This document shows positions 26,801 to 36,483 of a DNA stretch of 64,000 nucleotides, piece by piece. The position numbers were made by a program, and so were the translations under genes. The notes beneath the pieces are model-generated. The model was given only the letters and a program-made list of their open reading frames with translations, searched no databases and had not been told where the DNA came from. The number at the start of each line of letters is the position of its first letter. Position 1 is the stretch's first letter. The stretch is from Rhynchopus euleeides (lineage: Eukaryota > Euglenozoa > Diplonemea > Diplonemida > Diplonemidae). The DNA lies in assembly GCA_963210315.1 (NCBI GenBank), contig OY723252.1, positions 1,178,001 to 1,242,000 of the forward strand, written 5' to 3'.

Positions 26801-29800
26801 GATAGTATGTGTCGATCAGGACGCCGATGAACATGTTGATGATGAAGAAGGCGCCGAATACAATGAAGATCAAGAAGTAGAGTGACATCCACGGGTTGTT
26901 GTTGGCGACAGGCGCCTCGTCGTGGCTGATGGAGTCGATCCCCAGGTTCATCACATCGACCCAACCCTCAAGCGAGGCCATCTCGAACAGGTTGAGGAAG
27001 GCGGCAGGGAGGTGGTCGAAGTGTGAGTCGTAGTTCATCCAGCGGCACGGCACATCCCCGGGGCCAGAGCACATCGTGATGTTCTGGCAGTCGAGCCGCT
27101 TCGTGATGCCCAGCTCCTCCTCCATGTCCCCAAAGGAGTTCAGCGAGCAGCGGTAGAACTTCCCGGAGAAGATCTGCACACCCATGATGCCGAAGATGGT
27201 CCATACCAACAGGGAGATGAGGAGCACGTTCATCAGTGGCTTGATGCTACGGATGAGCGCTTGGAAGACGACTTTCATCCCTTCGGATTTGTTGATGAAG
27301 CGGAGGGGGCGCAGTGTGCGCATGATCTTGATGAACTCGAGGGAGTTGCCCCCCGGGATGATGAGGGACAGCAGCGACACGCACACGATGCAGAAATCCA
27401 GCACGTTCCACCCCTCGGAGCGGAGGTAGCTGGTGGGGTGCAGCACAAACCCCATCCCCACCACCTTCACGACACACTCCAGCAGGAACACCCACACCAT
27501 CACAAAGTTGATCTGGTGCAGCAGGCGCTCTGTCGGGTGGTCCTCTGGGCGGAGCGGGCTCTCCAGCGCAAGCGTCGCCGTCGACACAAGGATGCACGCC
27601 AGCACCAGGAGCTCGAATGCGGTTGTCTGGAACAGCCACATCATCCGCTTCCGCAGCTCGTGGTCGCTCTGAAAGAAAAGGAGGGATCTGTCGTTATCCA
27701 CCAGGTCCTGCAGCCAGTCCGGGAGGACAAACCCTCCTGTCTTCTCCCTTTCGCGCTTCTTCTCCAGCGCATCTTCGTACCCCTTCCGCTTGCGCGACAG
27801 CACGACATCGGGGCCCGCGACAGGGCTCCCCTCTTCCATGACAAGAGGGTTTGCCGCTGTATCGACTTCTTCGCACAGGCGCTGCCAGTCCTTGCTGGGG
27901 CTGGCGGGATCCGACGTGGCGACACCGCTGAGGGTGCGGGGGCTCATGGGGATCTCGTTGTCGTCTGCGTTCTCAGAGGGCTGGGTGTCGCTGGAGGCGG
28001 AGTCCTTCATCTCCCTGCTGTTCAGCAGCACGGCGATGAAGAGGTTGAGCATCATGTAGTTCCCCAGCATGTAGTACAGCACGAAGTAGATGCTGACCCA
28101 GTCCCCCGCCGCACGCATCCCGTTGTACATTATCTTGTTCCAGTCCTCCCCAGTCAGGATCTGGAAGGTGGTGATCAGGCTTGCCCCGAGGTCGTCGTAA
28201 TTGGACCGTGGGACACCGCCACAGCCACGCCCGGTGCCACGCTCGGCGTCGGAGAGGCGGTCGTCAGTGGGATCGAAGCCCTCGTCGAGGTGGCAGAAGT
28301 TGCCGCCGAAGAGCTGCATCCCCAGCAGGGCGACGATGAAGACGACCATCATCAGCAGCGACGTCAGCACCGCAGCGCCCTTCATCGACGACAGCAGGAT
28401 CCCGATCCACCGCTGCAGCAGCGGCACCTGCTTTGCGAGACGCAGCACTCGCAGCGCGCGGAATGTCCGGAAGACAGACACGCTGTCGACCACCCCGAAC
28501 AGCCCCACGACAGACAGCGCCGACACGACGAAGTCAAATATGTTGAACCGATCCGACACATAGGCGACGGGCCCCAGGCCTATGATTTTGATGACCGCCT
28601 CCAGGGCGAAGAACACGGTGAACACCCAGTTGAGTATGTTGAACACGTCTGTCATCTCCTGCGGCTGCCCGTGGTGCTCGATCCCGAGGGCGATGGTGTT
28701 CAGCAGGATGGCCCCCATCACCGACGTGTGGAACACATGGTTGGCCATCGGGTAATTCGTATCCTCCCCCGTGGGCTCCACAAGCTGGTACAGCAGGTCA
28801 CGCGGTGCTGACCGCTTGCTCTCTGCCTCCTCTAAGCCTGTGGCAACCTGCTCCACAGCACCCTTGATGCCACCGATGAGCGGCGCGTTGGAGACAAGGT
28901 TCTTCACCTCCCGTCCGAACCCAGCTGCTCCCGACCTCCCCCTGGTCAGCGCAGCACCAACAGTGGCAGCGTTCTTCTCTGCGTATTGGAGAAACTCTTC
29001 GAGGCTGACCGTGCCTCCCCCGTCTTTATCCATCTCAGCGAAGACCCTGTCGAGCTCAACTTCCGTCGGAGGGACGCCGCCGTTGAGCTTCGTGAGGAGC
29101 CTCCGGACCTCATCTTTGTCGAGCTCGCCCCCGCCGTCTTTATCGATGGCACGGAAGGCGTCTGCCTTCTGTTCCTTCTGTTTCATCTCAAAGGCCTCGG
29201 TGATGATGACGATGGTCAGGTTGAGGATGAAAAACGACCCGAAAATCACCAAAATGACCCAGAAGAAGGACGCGAAGTAGGTTGTTGCATCCATCGTCTC
29301 ATACATCGAGTCGGTCCACCCCTCGAGGGTGAGGGCGACGAACAGCGTGAGGGACGCCACACCGATGTTGTCGAACGACAGGAGCCCGCCCTCCGGGTTC
29401 CCGCCGTACCGCACGCAAACCTCCCCCCAGTTGCAAAGGTGCCCGCCTACCTCAAAGTAGCTGCCGTTGTGGCAGACGCGGGATCCGATTTGCACGAAGA
29501 GGGATTCGTTCCCCGTCTGCAGGACAGACTGGTGGCTCTCCTCGGTGACGCAGTGGAGCGAGAGCAGGCCCTTCCACTGCTGCACAGAGATGATGCCCAT
29601 GATGAGGAGGAAGAAGCAGTACAGCACAAACACGTCTCCGAGGTTCGGCAGGCTCGCGAGGATGGACTGGATGAGGATGCGCACCGCTGGGAAGGCCTGC
29701 ACCGCCTTCAGGGGGCGCAGGAGTCGGAAGGCCCTCAGCCCGGTCAGGGCGGGGCCTGACACGTCGAACAGCACGTCCATCGCAAAGGCGATCACACCGG

Positions 29801-30224
29801 AGATCACAATCAGGCCGTCCATCAGACACCACGAGTCACGCAGGTATGAGTCGTGGCGGGAGAGGAGACCAAACCCGATGACCTTCAGCACCATCTCCAC
29901 GACGAATAGGTTTGTGAAGATGTAGTCGGCAATGGTTGTGAACTTGCAACGGCTCGTCTCGCAGTCCTTATCTGTGGGGTCCTCCATCGCGAGAGTGACG
30001 CAGTTTGCGGTGATCACGACAAGCCAGAACCTCTCGAACCAGGGGTTCAGCAACACCTTCGTGCGGATCCAATTCCGCTTCGGCCCCCACTCGGGAACCA
30101 CCTGGGTGATCTGCGAGGACCCGGATGACGAAGCATCATCCTCTGCCTCATCCTCCGCCACAGGGAGCAGGTAGGAGAAGTGATCATCGCCGCCAGCTGC
30201 CCCTTTCGGATGCTCGCCATGCAT
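23877..30224 (-). CDS. Four-domain voltage-gated Ca2+-type channel with EF-hands and PDZ
   Basis: Pore-forming plasma- or ciliary-membrane channel, 2115 aa in one exon. Numbering is from the ATG at 30224; an upstream GTG at 30248 is not a plausible eukaryotic start. Four 6-TM repeats lie at about 55-345, 490-740, 855-1140 and 1195-1435. S4 helices show spaced Arg/Lys, for example RALRVLRLAK in II and RILRLARLLRMVKK in IV. Pore loops read TLEGWT (E301), TGEDWN (E693), SLEGWV (E1086) and TGEAWQ (E1378): an EEEE locus, predicting Ca2+ selectivity. Two canonical EF-hand loops (DKDGGGELDKDE at 361-372, DKDGGGTVSLEE at 399-410) sit in the I-II linker, an unusual place. After domain IV come an EF-like pre-IQ segment, a Pro/Ser/Gln-rich tail with a polyQ run, and a PDZ domain (about 1814-1891). 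Complete, and larger than bacterial or two-domain channels. Confidence 0.92.
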   Translation of the reverse strand: MHGEHPKGAAGGDDHFSYLLPVAEDEAEDDASSSGSSQITQVVPEWGPKRNWIRTKVLLNPWFERFWLVVITANCVTLAMEDPTDKDCETSRCKFTTIADYIFTNLFVVEMVLKVIGFGLLSRHDSYLRDSWCLMDGLIVISGVIAFAMDVLFDVSGPALTGLRAFRLLRPLKAVQAFPAVRILIQSILASLPNLGDVFVLYCFFLLIMGIISVQQWKGLLSLHCVTEESHQSVLQTGNESLFVQIGSRVCHNGSYFEVGGHLCNWGEVCVRYGGNPEGGLLSFDNIGVASLTLFVALTLEGWTDSMYETMDATTYFASFFWVILVIFGSFFILNLTIVIITEAFEMKQKEQKADAFRAIDKDGGGELDKDEVRRLLTKLNGGVPPTEVELDRVFAEMDKDGGGTVSLEEFLQYAEKNAATVGAALTRGRSGAAGFGREVKNLVSNAPLIGGIKGAVEQVATGLEEAESKRSAPRDLLYQLVEPTGEDTNYPMANHVFHTSVMGAILLNTIALGIEHHGQPQEMTDVFNILNWVFTVFFALEAVIKIIGLGPVAYVSDRFNIFDFVVSALSVVGLFGVVDSVSVFRTFRALRVLRLAKQVPLLQRWIGILLSSMKGAAVLTSLLMMVVFIVALLGMQLFGGNFCHLDEGFDPTDDRLSDAERGTGRGCGGVPRSNYDDLGASLITTFQILTGEDWNKIMYNGMRAAGDWVSIYFVLYYMLGNYMMLNLFIAVLLNSREMKDSASSDTQPSENADDNEIPMSPRTLSGVATSDPASPSKDWQRLCEEVDTAANPLVMEEGSPVAGPDVVLSRKRKGYEDALEKKREREKTGGFVLPDWLQDLVDNDRSLLFFQSDHELRKRMMWLFQTTAFELLVLACILVSTATLALESPLRPEDHPTERLLHQINFVMVWVFLLECVVKVVGMGFVLHPTSYLRSEGWNVLDFCIVCVSLLSLIIPGGNSLEFIKIMRTLRPLRFINKSEGMKVVFQALIRSIKPLMNVLLISLLVWTIFGIMGVQIFSGKFYRCSLNSFGDMEEELGITKRLDCQNITMCSGPGDVPCRWMNYDSHFDHLPAAFLNLFEMASLEGWVDVMNLGIDSISHDEAPVANNNPWMSLYFLIFIVFGAFFIINMFIGVLIDTYYQEKEKASHAGGLFLNERQKLWVDHHTKMLNIMSANRKEVGVGVKDSFLLKAVNSTACDYFITGCIVLNVVMMATEHYPGEMWMDVLGIANFVFYGIFAAEAVLKLIAMGPKIYLQDAWNKFDLSIVILSTLGVIMELALQASPAVSIFRILRLARLLRMVKKAKGIKRILRTLLLSLPSMMNVAGILFLMFFVYAVLGVKLFARLKRGGEDDAMGPYANFENFGFSLLLLLRMTTGEAWQAVLKEASVAPPHDCDPHLDECGRPLIAVIYFCSFTLSGMYVLLNLFIAVILDAFSQSNEDGICTEEYIEHVRYCWAALRHDIPIEGSGGGILPTDLFSFLSAIGPPLGMRSEATPDDVEDFVKPMDLGVDRDSGLILEAELIPKLFKMKYGQSLPQDLQDALHEKERALVLASRRDTVGPNSVYSGHDNSEGSPLNITMQRMDLTKVLSQDLLVGWAEPDPAAAKGGILMAPPPVPSRRAAASVAFSDDPPQPTTTYRLIEDHETHTGAMLSPKRYPAATAQLQPASTLASLLTPTTSDEDPLGTSQLLGHHQPASANPLGAPQQQQQQQRADPPAGLLLPQPPSSSTSSASLAPPASPPAPSGPTVGQGLLQGGSIPTLLPQAAPQSSQRVSHLPHPPWRSQQGSPNVASRAPLPWAGSERRWPSADQPTREVRIVRPAGGGSLGLRIDPDWMRVTSVSPGGPAEAAGVVPGMRLRRVGGRTQRTSDAAAARIKRLVDVDGHADVEAELPDPTEMLLERHGGPDHRLDFLQLYGMCQDLGITAPSSVTAFEAVCHAKGRDPRSGFEWCDVHEMMSGLPYSGRRRVLVKLGLIPGGSGRLGNTPTALPPPHASDVVKAHWAEVPHGEDGGGGGRFGWMSDELRSPLTPGGGGGVLGGLGLAGVPLGVPDYRRAAGPRFVGLQQEGHPFLNQWNLVENSRAIGRLEQAFREVQLEQQLQNQGVVDYLSRTRAPLR

Positions 30225-31461
30225 CGTAGGGAGAGACGCGACAGCCACCAGGTGGGGAGGGGGTGTCGATGGTTAGGTTGGCTTTCGAAAAGAGAGAGGG
30301 GGGGGGGGGCGAAAGAGCCGGCGAAACACGCCACAATAAAATAACTCCCGACGCAGAGGGGGAGATGGCGGTTGGGGACGGGGGGGCGAGGGGGTGGCGT
30401 GTCTAAAAAAAGGGGGGGGTAAGGGGGGGGGAGACACAACGCACACCTCAGCCCGTGATGTAGTCACACAGCACAGACCATTCCGGGATGGTCTATCTGA
30501 CTGTCTCCGACTTGCAAACCAGGGTTTGCGAAGGAACTCGGCTGAATATTGGAGGGGGAGGGAGGGGGGGGGGTACTTTGGGGGAGGTGCGACCCCAACC
30601 GTAAAATCCGATGAAACGGGGGGAAAGATATCACAGGTAAAGAAGCAAAATGTGAGGGGAAATAATCACAGATCAACAGCAGGCAGGGAAGGGGTGGGGG
30701 TGGGGGGGATTGGGGTTGATCAGGACAACGTTGAAAAGAGTACCCGGTCACCCCCTCCTACGCTGCGACATAGGCAGCGGTCTTCATGCGCAAGCGTCTT
30801 GTCCTGTGAGGTGGTGGGGTGATTGGTTGGCAAAGGTGTCCTGCAGCTCCACAGCAAGAAGAAGGCTGCATCAGTGGGAAGAGTTCACACACAGAGCCAT
30901 GGGGGTCTTCGGTGGTCGATATTTTTCGTCAAGCTTCGCCAGTTTTCAGCCAATTCGACAGGAAATGCACCAAAAATGCACTGACGACCACCCCGTAGCG
31001 AAGACCCCCCATGACATCGAATGCAATGCTGCGGGACAATGTGCAAAATTGCAGGGAGGTAGGGCGGGGATCAGATGTCCCATCACAAGCCGCGGAGCAA
31101 GATCATGGTGTTGTGCTTCTGGTCAGGTCACCCTCCTCGCGTGGACAAAGGCCACGTGACAGTGCAAGACGCTGTCTGCATGCAGCTCAACCCCGCCATG
31201 CCGGAACCGGAAACAGCAGAAACGGATTGCCTTCAGGACTTCCGAGCTGCAAAAAAAAGAAACAGAGTTGTTAGAGCGGGTAGGGGGCCTGGGAGGGTGG
31301 GCGGCAAGAAGAGTTGGCACGCCATCAGAGGCACCGGTGCTGAGTTCTTTAAGAAAAATCACAATGTGCCAACAGGAACATGTGACGCACAGGGGATTGC
31401 GGAGGCAGTAGGCAGCTGTCGGCTCATCACATGTCCAGTGCTCTCCCACAAGTATGGGCGT
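30225..31461. other. Gene-free stretch upstream of the channel
   Basis: On the coding strand a C12 run and a CT-rich tract end about 50 bases before the channel ATG; this may be a splice-acceptor-like or promoter feature. There is a perfect hairpin GACCAT/ATGGTC near 30477-30494 and a palindrome GCAAACC-AG-GGTTTGC near 30515. An inverted repeat at 30898-31013 is listed separately. Confidence 0.4.
30898..31013. repeat. Imperfect inverted repeat
   Basis: CATGGGGGTCTTCG and GTGGTCG at 30898-30918 pair with CGACCAC...CGAAGACCCCCCATG at 30985-31013; the right arm has about 7 extra bases. The loop is 66 bases, rich in TTTTC and AAAATG. Possibly a small foldback element. Confidence 0.5.
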
Positions 31462-32220
31462 CCTGGCACTTCATGAGAAACTATATTGGCATCTAAGCAG
31501 AGAGGCCAAGACACGACAAACTCCTTGCGCTCCATTCTAACCAGTCTTGAGTCACTTCGATGTCTCAAGGGTCTGGCATGGCTTCATATTCTGAAGATGT
31601 GCAGTGCACGTTGAGAAGAGAAATGTGAGATGGCAACTGCTGACAGCTGCATCGCGCCCGACAAGAAGCTCCGGCCGGGTGGCAAAACGGAACACATAAT
31701 ACCGAAGTGGGAAGAGGAGGGGTTGGGGTGGAGAAATGCGCGTCGGGAGGATGGGGGAAGGGAAGGGGAACAACAACAAAACAACAACAGCAAATGGGGT
31801 GTCCGGAAGAGAAGAGCAGAAGGGCAGGAGGCTGCAAAGTCTTCTTCTTGAGGATGCATCCTGCTTCTCGTTGCCCAACAAGGCTCGCTTCTGCCGCACA
31901 CCCGAAAACAGAAATGGGGTCGATAGTCGACAAAATGGATGGGATACCCCACGCTGACAGCATATTGGCAATGCAGTTGCGTGGGGTCTTCGTTTGCATT
32001 TCTCTGAGCCCCTCCCCCACCAAGTCCGACCTACCTTCACCTTCACCTTCACCCACACACCAGCCAACACAGGCTTGCACACATTAGTCTAGAAAGGGCG
32101 TGATGGACAGGTCACGCTGAGCAGTGTATTACGAGAGCACACACTCCATCGAGGTGGCATCTAGCACGTCACAGACACACCCACGTGGCAGAAGTGGCTT
32201 CGTCAGTGGCACGTTGCAGA
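31462..32220. repeat. Diverged left shoulder of the 10.3-kb tandem array
   Basis: Homologous to 41782-42540 and 52103-52861 but with scattered substitutions and small indels (for example TGACAGCTGC versus GGACAGCTGC, and GTCAGTGG versus CCACTGG). Identity with the repeat becomes complete only from 32221. It contains the sequence downstream of the His-x-His gene and no gene of its own. Confidence 0.8.
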
Positions 32221-32244
32221 ACATCCCACGACAGCACAAGGCGA

Positions 32245-34470
32245 TCAGGCCTCCATGTTCTCCTCGTGGACGTGTTCCTTGCTGGTGGTGACGTCGTGCA
32301 CCACCTTGTGGCAGACGTGCCCGCCGACAACCTCCTCCGTCACCTTGCGCTCGGCGTGGAGGTGGTCCCCGTTGATCACAGAGTCGATCACAGTCGTCGT
32401 CTCCTTCCCGTTCGTGATGACGGTGAGGTCCTCGCACTCCTGCCCGTCCGGACCCTCCTTCTCGACCAGCTCGGTGTGGATGCGCTCCCCGTTCACCTGC
32501 TTGTCGGTCGTGACACGCAGCTCAGACACCATCCCGGCGTCAGACGTCGTCGTCGCGTTTGTCACCTCCTTGTGGAACGACTCGCTCGGCTTGTCGGTGA
32601 TGACAGTCTCCTCGTGCAGGTGTGCGTTCCCCACGTCCGCATCGTGCACGATCTGCGTCACGTGTCCGCCCTTCACGTTCTTCTCCGTCACCTGCGTCTC
32701 CTCGTGCACGTGCACACCGTCGACGTCCTTGTCCACAACCTCCTTGTGCACGTGCTGCCCGCTCACGGCCTTGTCAACAACAGTCGAAGTCTCCTTTGCG
32801 TCAGTGATGACGGTCTTGTCGGCGCACTCAACACGCCCGTCAGGAAGCTCCTTCTCGACCATCTCGGTGTGGATGTGCTCCCCGTTCACATCCTTGTCGG
32901 TCGTGACGCGGAGAACAGACACGTCACCTGCAGCAGTGGCCTTCGTCGTCGTCGTCACCTCCTTGTGGAAGTTGTCCTCCTTCTTGTCGGTGATCGTCTT
33001 CTCCTCGTGCAGGTGCTTGTCGCCCTTCGTTGCGTCACGCACCACCTGTGTGATGTGCTCACCGTCGACGTCACGCTCAGTCACAGTCACGTCCTCGTGG
33101 ATGCGCTGGTCACCGACAGCAACGTCCCTGTGCACCTCCTTCACGCGCTTCCCGTCAACGTTCTTGTCCACGACCTCCGTCTCCTCGTGCACGTGCACGC
33201 CGCAAACGTCCTTGTCCACAACCTCCTTGTGAACGTGCTGCCCGCTCACAGCCTTGTCAACAACAGTCGAAGTCTCCTTCGCGTCAGTGATGACAGTCTT
33301 GTCGGCACACTCAACACGCCCGTCAGGCAGCTCCTTCTCGACCATCTCGGTGTGGACGTGCTCCCCGTTCACGTCCTTGTCGGTCGTGACGCGGAGAACA
33401 GACACGTCCCCTGCAGCAGTGCTCTTCGTCGTCGTCGTCACCTCCTTGTGGAAGTTGTCCTCCTTCTTGTCGGTGATCGTCTTCTCCTCGTGCAGGTGCT
33501 TGTCGCCCTTCGTTGCGTCACGCACCACCTGTGTGATGTGCTCACCGTCGACGTCACGCTCAGTCACAGTCACGTCCTCGTGGATACGCTGGTCACCGAC
33601 AGCAACGTCCCTGTGCACCTCCTTCACACGCTTCCCGTCGACGTTCTTGTCCACGACCTCCGTCTCCTCGTGCACGTGCACACCGTCGACGTCCTTATCC
33701 ACAACCTCCTTGTGAACGTGCTGCCCGCTCACCGACTTGTCAACAACAGTCGAAGTCTCCTTCGCGTCAGTGATGACAGTCTTGTCCTCGGACTCGATGC
33801 GGCCGTCAGGAAGCTCCTTCTCGACCATCTCGGTGTGGATGTGCTCCCCGTTCACATCCTTGTCGGTCGTGACGCGGAACTCGGAGATCTCGCCTGCGGG
33901 CGTGGTGGTGGTGGTGTGCGTCACCTCCTTGTGGAAGTTGTCCTCCTTCTTGTCCGTCACGACGGTCTCGGCGTGGATGTGCTGGTCGCCCTTGTCCACA
34001 TTCTTCACGATCGTCTTGATGTGCTCGCCGTTCACGTCACGCTCGATCACCTCCGTCTCCTCGTGCACGTGCACACCGTCGACGTCCTTGTCCACAATCT
34101 CCTTGTGCACGTGCTGCCCATTCGCGTCCTTGTCAATCACTGTCGACGTGACGCCGCCCTTCGTGATGACGGTCTTGTCCTCGGACTCGATGCGGCCGCC
34201 AGGCAGCTCCTTCTCGACCAGCTCGGTGTGGATGTGCTCCCCGTCCAGATCCTTGTCAGTCGTGACGTGGAGCTCCAGGTACTCGCCCTCCGGTGTGCGC
34301 TTCGTCACGTTCACAACCTCCTTGTGAAAGTTGTCCTCCTTCTCGTCCGTCACGACAGTCTCCTCGTGCACGTGCACGGGGCCGTCCTGGAAGTCGCGCA
34401 CCACCTGCTTCACGTGAGCCCCAGCCACGTTCATCTCCGTCACGCTGCTGGACTGTGCAATGCTCGACAT
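32245..34470 (-). CDS. His-x-His repeat protein, copy 1 (unknown family)
   Basis: 741 aa, highly charged, with no Cys-rich, TM or signal segment at the start (MSSIAQSSSVTEMNV). It is built of 20-25-residue elements such as DKDVDGVHVHEETEVV, DVNGEHIHTEMVEKE and SGQHVHKEVVDKD. These nest in a longer unit of 161 residues (483 bp, phases 32761, 33244 and 33727) repeated almost exactly in the middle and more loosely at the ends. About twenty His-x-His motifs occur at regular spacing. Alternating hydrophobic/polar runs around a turn (D-G/N-G) suggest beta-hairpins or a beta-solenoid. His-x-His pairs could bind metal ions such as Zn, Cu or Ni; this is inference. I chose the ATG at 34470 because upstream sequence diverges in copy 3 and reads as CACC microsatellite. 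I recognise no family. Confidence 0.75.
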   Translation of the reverse strand: MSSIAQSSSVTEMNVAGAHVKQVVRDFQDGPVHVHEETVVTDEKEDNFHKEVVNVTKRTPEGEYLELHVTTDKDLDGEHIHTELVEKELPGGRIESEDKTVITKGGVTSTVIDKDANGQHVHKEIVDKDVDGVHVHEETEVIERDVNGEHIKTIVKNVDKGDQHIHAETVVTDKKEDNFHKEVTHTTTTTPAGEISEFRVTTDKDVNGEHIHTEMVEKELPDGRIESEDKTVITDAKETSTVVDKSVSGQHVHKEVVDKDVDGVHVHEETEVVDKNVDGKRVKEVHRDVAVGDQRIHEDVTVTERDVDGEHITQVVRDATKGDKHLHEEKTITDKKEDNFHKEVTTTTKSTAAGDVSVLRVTTDKDVNGEHVHTEMVEKELPDGRVECADKTVITDAKETSTVVDKAVSGQHVHKEVVDKDVCGVHVHEETEVVDKNVDGKRVKEVHRDVAVGDQRIHEDVTVTERDVDGEHITQVVRDATKGDKHLHEEKTITDKKEDNFHKEVTTTTKATAAGDVSVLRVTTDKDVNGEHIHTEMVEKELPDGRVECADKTVITDAKETSTVVDKAVSGQHVHKEVVDKDVDGVHVHEETQVTEKNVKGGHVTQIVHDADVGNAHLHEETVITDKPSESFHKEVTNATTTSDAGMVSELRVTTDKQVNGERIHTELVEKEGPDGQECEDLTVITNGKETTTVIDSVINGDHLHAERKVTEEVVGGHVCHKVVHDVTTSKEHVHEENMEA

Positions 34471-35660
34471 TGTTTGAGTGGTGGGTGGGTGGGTGGGTGT
34501 TTGGTTGTTTCGGTCAATGTTATCTGCAGGTGTGGTGTGGGAGTCTTCGGTCGGACATAAGACACAAAACATCAATATCAATAAACGCGTCTTGTGGGAG
34601 ATGGGGGTAACTCAGCCACCGCTTTTCCGTTGCATTCGGCACCGTTCAGTGCAAAAGCTGACGTACGGAGGGGCGAAGGCAGGGAGCAAAACACCACTCG
34701 TTGGCCTGATGAAGGGTGGTGTTTGTTCTGTTCGCCCCCCTTCCAACCTTGCAAGAAAACTGTTGCTGCAAGTGGTAGAAAAACAAATACGCACAGGGAA
34801 GCCGTCTTGTCTAGTCCTCCCTTGACTCCCTAGTCGCACCGAAGGTGCTTAAACAAGTTTACTGAATGTGGTGTGTGGTGTGTGGGATGGCGGAATCTTG
34901 CTGGTTCAGAGGATGCAAAGCAGATAGGGGTATTGAAATGGAAGTCGAAGGAAGCACAAGAATGGTCTCCATTCACTCGTCGTGCAGCGAGAGGGGACTG
35001 TCAGGTCATCCAGGTCTGTTGGTTGGACCTGGATGACCTTGTGGCAGTGGGTGTGTCAATCATCAATCAAGGCACCGCAAGGGGCGAGGGAGGAGGCACA
35101 TACAAGTGCTCAGCAAGCAGGGTGCTGCACAGGCAGTGGGGCCGAACAGGACAGGGGGAGAGGTGGGGGCGTGGAGGTGGAGGGTGTGCGGGTGTGGGTG
35201 TGGCAGGCTCATGCAAGATCCTCCATCAAATGCGGCGTTATCGGTGCTGCAGCAGAACAGGCTGGCTGGCCTGCAGGCTGCTATCACTTTATAGAATGTC
35301 CCGGTGACACTCTGCTGCTTGCGTGCTTGGGTTGCTCCTTGTCATGCTGAGGCTAGCGAGAAGTGAGGTGAGAACGGCAGTATTGTCGTTCAGGAGACCC
35401 GAGACCCGGGCTGGACCAACACGGGCATTCTGGCAGTTCATGAGAAACTATATTGGCATCTAAGCAGAGAGGCCAAGACACGACAAACTCCTTGCGCTCC
35501 ATTCTAACCAGTCTTGAGTCACTTCGATGTCTCAAGGGTCTGGCATGGCTTCATATTCTGAAGATGTGCAGTGCACGTTGAGAAGAGAAATGTGAGATGG
35601 CAACTGCGGACAGCTGCATCGCGCCCGACAGGAAGCTCCGGCTGGGTGGCAAAACGGAAC
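34471..35660. other. Intergenic DNA upstream of His-x-His copy 1
   Basis: A CACCCACC microsatellite sits just upstream of the ATG. A foldback ACACCAC...GTGGTGT (about 34692-34723) and a GAAGCACAAGAATG block (34933-34980) both have weak counterparts near 60964-61138. From 35107 to 35660 the sequence is about 99% identical to 41458-42012, an internal duplication within the unit. No gene. Confidence 0.5.
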
Positions 35661-35663
35661 TGC

Positions 35664-35870
35664 AGAGAAACAATAATTCTCCATCAAACGTATCAGTGTA
35701 GGCTTCACGTCCTGACTTGGAGCCAAAAGAACCGATTGTACGCTTGTTGGACGCGAAAGTGATGTGTGCAATCGAACAGTCTCTGGGATCGATGTTCATC
35801 GTTGTCTCCACACCGGTGATGAACTCATCGCGGCCGAGAGCGACAGCATCAATGCAGACTTTTTTCGTCG
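35664..35870 (-). pseudogene. Jacalin-domain fragment, copy 1
   Basis: Minus-strand frame reads VALGRDEFITGVETTMN, then HITFASNKRTIGSFG and TFDGELLF, matching the second jacalin domain of the lectins at 38154-41372 (VALGSDEFITGVET, GFTTNKRTIGPFG, TFDGELLF). No start, no first domain and no ubiquitin-like domain. The left end is cut exactly where the internal duplication (35107-35660) joins. A relic of a third lectin gene. Confidence 0.8.
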
Positions 35871-36349
35871 ATCACGAGGACACAGAACACCCCCCCCCCC
35901 CTCAAAATCGAGCTCCTCTCGCTTTTTTTTTAGTGCGACCTGTGTTGTCAGTTTTTGTTTTGTTTAGTTTTGTTTTGCTTGCTTTGTTGTGGGGGTTTCC
36001 CTCTTCAGCGGGCTCGCTTCAGAGGGCTCAACACAGGCGAGGTTCAGTCCTCTGTGAGGCGCTTATATTGGGGGCCGGTTGGTTGCCCCCCCGGCCCCCA
36101 GTACTTCGGGCCGCGTCAGGCGCTGCGGCGCCACGGCGGGGCTGTCATCCCTCGCAGTTTTCTGTTCGTGGTGGGGGGGGGGGGGGGTTCGTTCAATTGA
36201 TTGTTGGGTTTTTGATTTATGCCAGGAGATGTTACCTACGGCTTCTGCTCGTTGATCAGCGTGTGTATCGGCGCGTCGCCCAGTAGTTCAGCGGCGGACA
36301 GGTATCGCATGACTTCTTGCGGGTGACGCTTTACTGTAGATACCCTGTC

Positions 36350-36415
36350 CGGCAACTGTAAGAGAACAGTTCCAGACTACTCTTTGTTGAGCGCACACTT
36401 GAGTCTCAAGGCTGT
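36350..36415. repeat. Structured 60-bp block, member D
   Basis: Relative of 8868-8945. It has perfect AACTGT/ACAGTT and TTGAG/CTCAA stems. The same sequence is at 46670-46735 in unit 2. Part of it (TTTGTTGAGCGCAC...AGTCT) also resembles members A and B loosely. Confidence 0.4.
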
Positions 36416-36483
36416 GTCGAGAACGTATCAAGTGGCATGAAGGTGCTAATCCTAGAGCTTTTGAACAACTTCCTTCGTTACCT

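Noticed and set aside
36262..36330. tRNA-like segment GCGTCGCCCAGTAGTTCAGCGG
   Set aside because: It has an A-box-like word and a short closing stem but only about 60 bases and no B box.
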